From NCBI GenBank assembly GCA_030147305.1, contig JASLAE010000290.1, positions 1 to 5,711 of the forward strand: a DNA stretch of 5,711 nucleotides. The letters are read 5' to 3'. The position numbers and the translations under genes were made by a program. The notes beneath the pieces were generated by a model that was given only the letters and a program-made list of their open reading frames with translations, did not search any database and was not told the origin of the DNA. This stretch comes from Cesiribacter sp. Lineage in GTDB: Bacteria > Bacteroidota > Bacteroidia > Cytophagales > Cyclobacteriaceae. Positions 1-5,593 of this stretch are shown here, in pieces (position 1 is the stretch's first letter; each line of letters starts with the position of its first letter).

Positions 1-1402
1 AATAACGCTGTGAGCTGCTGCGGGCGGGTTGTTGCCGCAGGCTTAAGCCCATCCAATCCAGCAGGTCGGGCAGGTGATTTTCCAGGGGCTCCCGGCCTTC
101 AATAAACAGTCGAAAATACTCATCCATTGGCTGGCCGGCCATGCGGCTTACAATTTCCTGATAATCTTCATATGTATAACCCCTGTTTTCCTTTGCGAAT
201 GCCTGCATCAGGTGCTGCATTATATGGTCCAGGGAACGTTCATTGTTGGTAAGCTTTCGGATGTGAAGATCCAGCAGCAGGGCCACCAGCGAACCTTTTA
301 CATAGATAGAAACTTTGCGGTTGGGGATACCCGGGTTATAACCATCCAGCCAAAGATCGAAGCCACTATCGATGAGCGAGTGGTTAAAGCGGCCACCGTT
401 GCTCACATGCTTTTGCAGGGTGCGGTTTAACTCTATCAGATAATCTTCCAGGTTGAATACACCCCCACGAATCAGGAAAAGATCGCCGTAATAGGTGGTG
501 ACCCCTTCTGCAACAAAGCCGGTAATAAAATAATTTTCCCGGCTAAAGTCATAGGGCATCATTTCTGCCGGCCTTATCCGGATGATGTTCCAGACATGGT
601 ACAATTCATGCGAGCTGATGCCCAGCAGGTTGTTATACAGCTCTGGCAGGTGCAATTCATTGGTTGGGCCGAGGGTAATAACAGTGCTGGCGCCATGCTC
701 TACGCCATGATAGGCTTTGTAGGGGAGAAACTGAAAGAGGAAATGATAATCAGGTGCCGGAAAGCCCTGCATGGTCTGGCACTGTGCCTCGCTAAATCGG
801 CGAAAGGCTTCTATCGTCAGGGGCCAGTCCAGTGCACCACTGTCGCCCATGGCCCAGAGATGAAAGGTAGCATTGCCAGCTACGTAACTGTGGTGCTGAA
901 GCCGACTGCTGGCTATCATAGGGCTATCGACCAGGGTATAATAATCTGGCGCTTCCAGTACGTGGTGAGCAGACTCCGTAAGGCTGCAGGCAATCCTATA
1001 GGCATCAGGCAGTTCCAGGTGTACTTCACAGGGTTCATTCAGGTGGCCCTCGGCATACAACAGGCAGTTGATGAAGTTGATGTAAAGTTGCTCCTCATCC
1101 AGATAAGTACCACCGGCATCCATCTGAAAAGCGTAGTAGGTATATTTTACCTGCAGTTCCTGAATGTTTTGGGTGTCTACCTGCCAGCGGTCTTTGGTGA
1201 TTTTTTTGTAGGTTACAGGTCTTCCCTGCATGTCCTGAATGCTGAATTTCTGAATATTTTTGGCGAAGTTTCCCAGCTCGTAACGTCCGGGGCGCCAACT
1301 GGGCAGTTGCAGGTAGGTAATGGCATCCTGCAGCCCGGGCAGGTAAAGGGTAATGTTTATAAAATGATGTTGGGGATATTTGTATGAGATATAATATTTC
1401 AT
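1..1402 (-). CDS. M61-family metallopeptidase (glycyl-aminopeptidase type), C-terminus cut by window edge
   Basis: Reading the minus strand from the ATG at 1402-1400 gives an open frame of 467 codons that leaves the window at base 1, so the C-terminus is missing. M61 enzymes are zinc aminopeptidases that remove N-terminal residues. The sequence shows the family's zinc site: HELYHVWN at residues 265-272 (ligands His265 and His269, catalytic base Glu266), with the third ligand probably Glu299 in the AEGVTTYY motif. Other family marks are SWRPGRYELGNFAKN (about 35-49, N-terminal beta domain) and GVEHGASTV (about 233-241). There is no signal peptide or membrane segment at the N-terminus, so the enzyme is probably cytoplasmic. 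The C-terminal PDZ domain usual in this family would lie beyond the edge. AGGAAG, 8 bases before the ATG, is a possible ribosome binding site and supports this start. The gene is divergent from rpmH. Its physiological substrate cannot be read from the sequence. Confidence 0.9.
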   Translation of the reverse strand, partial: MKYYISYKYPQHHFINITLYLPGLQDAITYLQLPSWRPGRYELGNFAKNIQKFSIQDMQGRPVTYKKITKDRWQVDTQNIQELQVKYTYYAFQMDAGGTYLDEEQLYINFINCLLYAEGHLNEPCEVHLELPDAYRIACSLTESAHHVLEAPDYYTLVDSPMIASSRLQHHSYVAGNATFHLWAMGDSGALDWPLTIEAFRRFSEAQCQTMQGFPAPDYHFLFQFLPYKAYHGVEHGASTVITLGPTNELHLPELYNNLLGISSHELYHVWNIIRIRPAEMMPYDFSRENYFITGFVAEGVTTYYGDLFLIRGGVFNLEDYLIELNRTLQKHVSNGGRFNHSLIDSGFDLWLDGYNPGIPNRKVSIYVKGSLVALLLDLHIRKLTNNERSLDHIMQHLMQAFAKENRGYTYEDYQEIVSRMAGQPMDEYFRLFIEGREPLENHLPDLLDWMGLSLRQQPARSSSQRY

Positions 1403-1455
1403 AAAATGCACTTCCTGTTTCCGGACGAAAAGCAGCGTAAAATTTGGTTATTTAA

Positions 1456-1463
1456 CAAATATA
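1456..1463 (-). promoter_or_regulatory. Candidate -7 element for the M61 peptidase gene
   Basis: Read on the minus strand, these bases are TATATTTG, an exact match to the Bacteroidota -7 consensus TAnnTTTG, lying 53 bases before the peptidase ATG. No TTTG lies at the expected 19-21 base distance upstream (around 1483-1486), so only half of the promoter is convincing. It sits in the 184-base divergent spacer, back to back with the rpmH promoter. Confidence 0.4.
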
Positions 1464-1529
1464 GGCAAATCTGATGAGCGGAATACCTACTTCCGGCAAT
1501 CAGATAGGTTTACAGAAAAATAGAATAGC

Positions 1530-1560
1530 TTTGTTAATGTTATAAAAAGTATTATTTTTG
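1530..1560 (+). promoter_or_regulatory. rpmH promoter (Bacteroidota -33/-7 type)
   Basis: TTTG at 1530-1533 and TATTTTTG at 1553-1560 are separated by 19 bases. This matches the primary-sigma promoter of Bacteroidota (TTTG, N19-21, TAnnTTTG) at every fixed position. Transcription should start a few bases after 1560, giving a leader of about 20 bases before the rpmH ATG at 1587. The surrounding sequence is AT-rich. This is probably the main promoter for rpmH, rnpA and the S41 protease gene, since no good promoter was seen further downstream before 3943. Confidence 0.7.
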
Positions 1561-1586
1561 CAGCCCATTAGTAACCGAACCGCGTA

Positions 1587-1745
1587 ATGAAAAGAACATA
1601 CCAACCTTCGCAGCGCAAGAGAAGAAACAAGCATGGTTTCCGCGCCAGAATGGCTTCGGCATCGGGTAGAGCAGTGCTGGCAAGCAGAAGATCTAAAGGT
1701 CGTAAGCGGCTTACCGTTTCTGACGAGAAAAAACATAAACGCTAG
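1587..1745 (+). CDS. rpmH: 50S ribosomal protein L34
   Basis: The frame from ATG 1587 to TAG 1743-1745 encodes 52 residues, the usual length for L34 in Bacteroidota. L34 is a small, highly basic protein of the large ribosomal subunit that threads through 23S rRNA. The N-terminus MKRTYQPSQRKRRNKHGFRA is the family signature, followed by RMASASGRAVLASRRSKGRK, the strongly conserved RNA-binding second half. About 40% of the residues are Arg or Lys. The gene follows a well-formed promoter by about 25 bases and is followed by rnpA on the same strand, the near-universal bacterial pairing. No canonical Shine-Dalgarno is present, which is normal in this phylum. dnaA is not upstream; a divergent peptidase gene lies there instead. 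Confidence 0.97.
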   Translation: MKRTYQPSQRKRRNKHGFRARMASASGRAVLASRRSKGRKRLTVSDEKKHKR

Positions 1746-1748
1746 TAG

Positions 1749-1772
1749 AAAGCAGCTGAAAGGCTGCCTTTT
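1749..1772 (+). terminator. Weak terminator/attenuator hairpin just after rpmH
   Basis: GCAGC (1752-1756) and GCTGC (1763-1767) can pair around the loop TGAAAG and are followed by CTTTT. AAs at 1749-1750 can extend the pairing with TTs after a mismatch. An overlapping alternative hairpin is AAAGG/CCTTT around CTG (1759-1771). The stem begins 6 bases after the rpmH stop. It is short and its U-run broken, so partial termination or an RNA-processing/stability role is more likely than a full stop, because rnpA has no clear promoter of its own. Confidence 0.4.
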
Positions 1773-1795
1773 GCTATTCAGGGTTTTAAGTTTTA

Positions 1796-1828
1796 AGCGC
1801 TTTCGATCGCTGCTTCACAGCGCTTTCG
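1796..1828 (+). repeat. Direct repeat of AGCGCTTTCG between rpmH and rnpA
   Basis: The 10-base sequence AGCGCTTTCG occurs at 1796-1805 and again at 1819-1828. The second copy forms the left arm and loop of a UUCG-loop hairpin, whereas the first copy is followed by ATCGCTG and pairs less well. It may be a tandem duplication of a hairpin arm or chance in a short spacer. Confidence 0.5.
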
Positions 1829-1844
1829 GGCGCTAATTTTCTTT
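1819..1844 (+). terminator. UUCG-tetraloop hairpin with T-rich tail before rnpA
   Basis: AGCGCT (1819-1824) pairs with GGCGCT (1829-1834) around the loop TTCG (1825-1828), giving five Watson-Crick pairs plus one G-U pair closing a classic stable tetraloop. The T-rich stretch AATTTTCTTT (1835-1844) follows, so it has the form of a short intrinsic terminator. It ends 20 bases before the GTG start of rnpA. It could lower rnpA transcription relative to rpmH, or act as a processing or mRNA-stability element; the sequence alone does not decide. Confidence 0.45.
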
Positions 1845-1854
1845 ATATGGGTTT

Positions 1855-2277
1855 GTGAATTTTAGCTTAAAGAAACAGGAGCGCTTAAGCCGTCGCATTG
1901 CCGTTCGCATGCTTTTTGAAAAAGGCATCGCCCTGAAAGCCTATCCCCTAAAACTAATTTACCTCCCCCTTAGTGAGCAGGCTGCCTTTCAGGCCATCAA
2001 GCCTTCTGAGGCTGCAGGCCTGCAATACCCTCCGCGCGCGCAAGTTCTTTTCAGTGTTCCAAAAAGAAATTTTAAAAAAGCTGTAGACCGGAATTTGCTG
2101 AAACGGAGGCTTAGAGAGGCTTATCGCTTAAATAAACACCTCCTGAGCGGTAGTAATGTTTATTTTTTAGCGGGCTTTATATACCTTGGACGTGAACCAG
2201 TACCTTATCGGCAAATTGAGGACAAACTAATTTTTTGTCTTAAGCGTTTACAAGAGGTACAACAACCCCTTTTCTAG
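1855..2277 (+). CDS. rnpA: Ribonuclease P protein component
   Basis: This encodes 140 residues of the basic protein subunit of RNase P, which helps the catalytic RNA remove 5' leaders from pre-tRNAs. The family signature (the RNR motif) is at residues 79-88, DRNLLKRRLREAYR in context, preceded by the conserved strand VLFSVPKRNFKKAV (64-77). The N-terminus MNFSLKKQERLSRR resembles RnpA starts in related bacteria. The start is GTG: the frame is closed by TAA at 1834-1836, no ATG or TTG lies between that stop and 1855, and the next in-frame ATG (residue 19) would remove conserved sequence. At 140 residues it is longer than the roughly 115-120 typical elsewhere, mainly through an extra stretch at about 40-60. 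It lies downstream of rpmH and 7 bases before the S41 protease gene, so it is probably co-transcribed with both. Confidence 0.95.
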   Translation: MNFSLKKQERLSRRIAVRMLFEKGIALKAYPLKLIYLPLSEQAAFQAIKPSEAAGLQYPPRAQVLFSVPKRNFKKAVDRNLLKRRLREAYRLNKHLLSGSNVYFLAGFIYLGREPVPYRQIEDKLIFCLKRLQEVQQPLF

Positions 2278-2284
2278 CCGGCCC

Positions 2285-3943
2285 ATGAAAAAAATTGCTT
2301 CCCGTGCTGTTATCCTCCTCGTAATGTTGGGTACAGCAATAGGTCTGTTTTCCTACACCGATCCCGGTGACCGCTATTTCGCCATTGTTAAAAACCTCGA
2401 TATTTTTGCTACCCTCTTCAAAGAGGTTAACACTTATTATGTAGACGAGGTAAACCCCAACGAACTTATGCAGGTAGGCATTGATGCCATGCTGGCATCT
2501 CTGGACCCGTATACCAACTACATTCCCGAAGATCAGATCGAAGATTTTCGTACCATGACTACCGGAGAATATGGCGGCATTGGCGCCATGGTAGGCATGC
2601 GCAATGGCTTTAATACGGTATTAATGCCTTACGAAGGGTATCCGGCACACAAGCAAGGGCTTAAGATAGGCGACATTATCCTTAAAATAGATGGGATAGA
2701 TGTGGCACAGAAAGATTCTGACGAGATAAGCAAACTGCTAAAGGGGCAGGCCAATTCTGAGGTTGTGCTGACCATAAAACGATATGGTGCTAACGACCTT
2801 ATGGATATAAAGCTTACCAGAGAGCATATTACTGTTAACAACGTGCCTTACTATGGCATGATTGGAAAAGAGGTTGGCTACATTAAATTATCAGACTTTA
2901 CCACCGGCGCCGCCCGTGAGGTGCGCCAGGCAGTAGAAGCCCTGAAGCAGGAAGGGGCAAGCAGACTGGTGATAGACCTGCGCGATAATCCCGGAGGCTT
3001 GTTGATAGAGGCCGTAAACATTGCCAATCTGTTTATTCCCAAAGGCTCCGAGGTGGTAAGCACCAAAGGAAAAATGCGGGAATCTAACCAAACCTATCAT
3101 GCCCTGGACCAGCCTTTAGATACTACCACACCACTGGCGGTGCTGGTAAGCAGCCGCAGTGCCTCTGCAGCAGAAATTGTAGCAGGCGTATTACAGGATT
3201 ATGACAGGGCCGTGGTCATTGGCAATAAAACATATGGAAAAGGCCTGGTGCAAACGACACGGCCGCTTTCTTACAACAGCCAGCTAAAAGTAACCACAGC
3301 CAAATATTATATTCCCAGTGGCCGCTGTATTCAGTCAATTGACTATAGCCACCGCCAGGCCGATGGCAGTGCAGGAAAGGTAGCCGATTCGCTCAAGGTG
3401 AAATTCCTAACCAAAAATGGCCGGCCGGTGTATGATGGTGGCGGTATTGACCCGGATCTGACCGTGGAGCCCGAGCCACTGGCCCCTATTTCAGTAGCCC
3501 TGCTGGCTAACGGTCTCATTTTCGATTATGCTACTGAATATCATGCCCGCACCAAAGAGATACTTCCTGCTACTGAATATACTGTATCAGATGGTGAATA
3601 TAGCAGCTTTGTAAAATGGCTTTCTAAAAAGAACTATGATTATACCACACAGGTAGAAGAAACCATCGAAGAACTGGAATCAGTAGCTAAAGACGAAAAG
3701 TCGTTTGCTTCCATCAAGCCTCAGCTGGATGCATTGCGCAAGCAGTTTGCCCATGATAAATCCAGAGACTTGCAGGAGTTTAACCAGGAAATTAAAGAAT
3801 TGCTGCGGCAGGAAATCGTAAGCCGTTATTATCTGACCAATGGCAGTATAGAAGCTTCCTTTAATGTAGATGACGATGTACAAGCTGCTCAGGAGGTACT
3901 GCAGAAATCTCAGGAGTACAGTAAGCTGCTCGGCCGTAAATAA
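2285..3943 (+). CDS. ctpA: S41-family C-terminal processing peptidase with PDZ domain
   Basis: This 552-residue protein belongs to the CtpA/Prc (tail-specific protease) family, serine proteases that cut envelope proteins near their C-termini. Residues 8-23 form a hydrophobic N-terminal segment after KK, a signal peptide or anchor placing the enzyme in the periplasm. A helical region (35-90) is followed by a PDZ domain (about 93-180) starting with GEYGGIGAMVG, which would bind substrate C-termini. The protease core (about 195-350) carries DLRDNPGG (231-238), then SRSASAAEI with the probable nucleophile Ser294, and NKTYGKGLVQT with Lys319 and Gln323. The Ser-Lys spacing of 25 and the Lys+4 Gln match the known Ser-Lys-Gln triad of CtpB. 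A C-terminal helical, charged tail of about 150 residues follows, common in Bacteroidota homologues. The gene starts 7 bases after rnpA, implying co-transcription. The symbol is at family level; these genomes usually carry several paralogues. Confidence 0.93.
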   Translation: MKKIASRAVILLVMLGTAIGLFSYTDPGDRYFAIVKNLDIFATLFKEVNTYYVDEVNPNELMQVGIDAMLASLDPYTNYIPEDQIEDFRTMTTGEYGGIGAMVGMRNGFNTVLMPYEGYPAHKQGLKIGDIILKIDGIDVAQKDSDEISKLLKGQANSEVVLTIKRYGANDLMDIKLTREHITVNNVPYYGMIGKEVGYIKLSDFTTGAAREVRQAVEALKQEGASRLVIDLRDNPGGLLIEAVNIANLFIPKGSEVVSTKGKMRESNQTYHALDQPLDTTTPLAVLVSSRSASAAEIVAGVLQDYDRAVVIGNKTYGKGLVQTTRPLSYNSQLKVTTAKYYIPSGRCIQSIDYSHRQADGSAGKVADSLKVKFLTKNGRPVYDGGGIDPDLTVEPEPLAPISVALLANGLIFDYATEYHARTKEILPATEYTVSDGEYSSFVKWLSKKNYDYTTQVEETIEELESVAKDEKSFASIKPQLDALRKQFAHDKSRDLQEFNQEIKELLRQEIVSRYYLTNGSIEASFNVDDDVQAAQEVLQKSQEYSKLLGRK

Positions 3944-3988
3944 TCTTGGGTGCTGCCTGCCTTCTTCTGGAGATAAGCAAGCGGCCCA

Positions 3989-4022
3989 TTTGTAAACAAA
4001 AATATTATTCTGATTAAAATTG
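3989..4022 (+). promoter_or_regulatory. Candidate promoter for tsaB-DUF2480
   Basis: TTTG at 3989-3992 and TAAAATTG at 4015-4022 resemble the Bacteroidota -33/-7 pair, with one mismatch in the -7 element (A for the first T of TTTG) and a 22-base spacer, slightly longer than ideal. It lies in the 135-base gap after the S41 protease gene and would give a leader of about 50 bases that begins with the hairpin at 4023-4058. It is the best candidate seen in this gap. Confidence 0.4.
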
Positions 4023-4070
4023 CCAAAGTATGTCAGGGCCCCGGCCAGGCTGCTTTGGTAATTTTATTTT
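4023..4070 (+). terminator. Long hairpin plus T-rich tract upstream of tsaB
   Basis: CCAAAGTA (4023-4030) pairs with TGCTTTGG (4051-4058), eight pairs with one G-U. An inner GC-rich stem GGC/GCC around CCCG lies at 4037-4046, and the T-rich run TAATTTTATTTT follows (4059-4070). This could terminate the rpmH-rnpA-protease transcript. If tsaB starts from the candidate promoter just upstream, it would instead be a structured leader or attenuator. The tsaB ATG lies only 20 bases beyond the stem. Confidence 0.5.
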
Positions 4071-4078
4071 AACTTGTT

Positions 4079-4768
4079 ATGGCTTACATCTTAAGTATAG
4101 AAACCGCTACCAGGGTTTGTTCTGTAGCCTTGCATCTGGATGGTGAATTAATCGCTAGCCAGCATTTGCACATAGACAAATCACATAGTGGTTTATTAAC
4201 AGTACTAATTCAGCATTCACTGCAGTATGCCGGTGTAGGTATGGCCGATATTGATGCTGTGGCAGTATCTGCCGGACCCGGTTCCTACACTGGTTTGCGC
4301 ATTGGTGCTTCTACAGCCAAAGGACTGTGCTATGCTTTAGATGTGCCGCTGATAGCCGTTAATACTTTAGAGGCCATGGCGCTGGATGTTGCGCGTTTTG
4401 CTCCGCCCACTGCCTTGCTCTGTCCCATGATTGATGCCCGTCGCATGGAGGTATACTGCCTGCTGACTACTCAGTCCATGGAGGTAATCATGCCCCCTGC
4501 ACCTAAGATTATAGATGCCCAGGCATTTGGGCAGGAGTTAGCGCAGCAGCTCATCTACTTTTTTGGTGATGGTGCTGCAAAATGTAAATCAGTGATTGGC
4601 GGGCATGCCAATGCCCATTTTGTAGAGGGACTTGTGCCTTCTGCAGTGCCCGTTGGCCTAATTGCCTACCAGCGCTTTATCAAAGAACAATTTGAAGATG
4701 TGGCTTATTTCGAGCCTGTTTACCTGAAAGAGTTTCAGGGCAGCAAACCTAAAACATTAGTATCATGA
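4079..4768 (+). CDS. tsaB: tRNA threonylcarbamoyladenosine (t6A37) biosynthesis protein TsaB
   Basis: This 229-residue protein is TsaB (formerly YeaZ), an ASKHA-fold, cytoplasmic partner of TsaD and TsaE in placing threonylcarbamoyl on A37 of ANN-decoding tRNAs. TsaB is generally considered non-catalytic and supports TsaD as a heterodimer. Recognisable family marks are ILSIETATRVCSVAL (4-18), SAGPGSYTGLRIG (64-76), the most diagnostic stretch, and MIDARRMEVY (117-126). The length is typical. The ATG at 4079 begins exactly where the conserved N-terminal strand should. tsaD, tsaC and tsaE are not in the window. The stop overlaps the start of the DUF2480 gene by ATGA, which implies a shared transcript and probable translational coupling. 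Confidence 0.95.
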   Translation: MAYILSIETATRVCSVALHLDGELIASQHLHIDKSHSGLLTVLIQHSLQYAGVGMADIDAVAVSAGPGSYTGLRIGASTAKGLCYALDVPLIAVNTLEAMALDVARFAPPTALLCPMIDARRMEVYCLLTTQSMEVIMPPAPKIIDAQAFGQELAQQLIYFFGDGAAKCKSVIGGHANAHFVEGLVPSAVPVGLIAYQRFIKEQFEDVAYFEPVYLKEFQGSKPKTLVS

Positions 4769-5286
4769 ACCTGCAGGAACAAGAGCCAATAGTTAATCGC
4801 GTAGCCCAAAGTGGACTTGTCACCATAGATCTGGAAACCTATTATCCCGAAGGAGAGCGTGTGTTGCTGGACATCAAAGATGTTTTGTTTCAGGGACTAC
4901 TGCTGCGGGAAAAGGATTTCCGGGCATGGATAAAAGAACACGACTGGTTACAATACACTGCAAAACATGTTGCGATCATCTGTTCTGCAGATGCCATAGT
5001 GCCCGTATGGGCCTATATGTTAATAGCCACCAAACTTGAGCCTTATACCAGTTCTTTTATATTTGGTAGCCTCGAAGAACTGGAAGACATGCTTTTCAAA
5101 GATGCTTTATCGGATTTACAGGAATCTAACTATCAGGATGCAAAAGTAGTAGTGAAGGGCTGTAGCAATAAACCAGTACCCGTTTCGGCCTATGTGGAAA
5201 TTACCCGAAAGCTGCGTCCCTATGCAGCCAGCATTATGTACGGAGAGCCCTGTAGCACCGTGCCACTTTATAAAAAGCCACGTTGA
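4765..5286 (+). CDS. DUF2480 family protein, function unknown
   Basis: This encodes 173 residues that I recognise as DUF2480, a family seen in Bacteroidota with no established function. Conserved-looking stretches are IVNRVAQSGLVTIDLETYYP (9-28), DIKDVLFQGLLLREKDFR (36-53) and a C-terminal IMYGEPCSTVPLYKK (157-171). There is no signal peptide or membrane segment, so it is probably cytoplasmic. It has only three cysteines (73, 133, 163). Residues 73-101 and 133-160 are two copies of one module beginning CS, then PV-x-AY, KL-x-PY and ending S-x2-[FY]-G. The ATG overlaps the tsaB stop (ATGA), so the two are probably translated together. The frame ends in tandem stops TGA TAA. From memory, family members elsewhere sit near SUF iron-sulfur assembly genes; I could not check this, and no such gene is visible here. 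Confidence 0.9.
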   Translation: MNLQEQEPIVNRVAQSGLVTIDLETYYPEGERVLLDIKDVLFQGLLLREKDFRAWIKEHDWLQYTAKHVAIICSADAIVPVWAYMLIATKLEPYTSSFIFGSLEELEDMLFKDALSDLQESNYQDAKVVVKGCSNKPVPVSAYVEITRKLRPYAASIMYGEPCSTVPLYKKPR

Positions 5287-5474
5287 TAAAGTTTAGGTAA
5301 AAAGATTCTGCCAATTTTTCAAAATTTATCGTTGGTTAGACAAAATAAGGCATACTTATTTCTTCTGATTTTGGCCGAACAGCCCCCGCTATCAATGGTG
5401 CGCCTTAACATGAAACCAAAGATTATATCAGCAGAATCCTCAGGAGCAAAAAAGCAAGTGTTAAAGGTAGTGGT

Positions 5475-5534
5475 AAAAAAAAATAAATAGGCGGAGGAGT
5501 AGTTGGAAAAGAGGAGCAGGGGCCCTTACCTTTG
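5475..5534 (+). promoter_or_regulatory. Strong promoter with upstream A-tract (stable-RNA type)
   Basis: TACCTTTG at 5527-5534 matches the TAnnTTTG -7 element exactly, and TTGG at 5503-5506, 20 bases before it, fits a -33 element. Nine consecutive As (5475-5483), continuing as TAAA, lie about 50-65 bases before the expected start near 5540, where an UP-like element would bind the polymerase alpha subunit. The sequence after the -7 element, TATTCCCC, resembles the pyrimidine-rich starts I associate with rRNA promoters in this group. No gene starts within the remaining 177 bases, so its target lies beyond the right edge. Confidence 0.6.
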
Positions 5535-5576
5535 TATTCCCCGGTCGCAGAAGGCGCAGGGGAGTAGTGGAGATTG

Positions 5577-5593
5577 AAAGCTTTGACAGCTTT
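5577..5593 (+). repeat. Perfect 6-bp inverted repeat in the transcribed leader
   Basis: AAAGCT (5577-5582) and AGCTTT (5588-5593) form a perfect six-pair stem around TTGAC, extendable by two G-U pairs. It lies about 40 bases after the expected transcription start and has no T-run, so it is not a terminator. Its right arm begins AGCTTTTG (5588-5595), which recurs exactly 20 bases later at 5608-5615. A role in leader processing or antitermination is possible but unproven. Confidence 0.4.

Noticed and set aside
74..430. 118-codon open frame on the plus strand
   Set aside because: Antisense shadow of the same M61 peptidase gene; no recognisable domain and no promoter.
596..1387. 263-codon open frame on the plus strand
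   Set aside because: It lies wholly antisense to the M61 peptidase, whose minus-strand frame carries the HELYHVWN zinc motif and other family motifs. The plus-strand product resembles nothing I know.
1500..1736. 78-codon minus-strand frame, and a 67-codon plus-strand frame at 1633-1836
   Set aside because: Both overlap rpmH in other frames; the L34 sequence is unmistakable and accounts for the region.
1786..1793. TAAGTTTT-like -7 element as a separate rnpA promoter
   Set aside because: It lacks the final G of TAnnTTTG and I found no convincing -33 partner, so it is too weak to call.
2629..3883. Several 60-70 codon minus-strand frames
   Set aside because: They are antisense to the S41 protease gene, whose full catalytic motif set is intact in the plus frame.
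5313..5326. AT palindrome AATTTTTCAAAATT as terminator of the tsaB-DUF2480 operon
   Set aside because: The stem is only A-T pairs with a two-base loop and no following U-run, so it is unlikely to terminate transcription.
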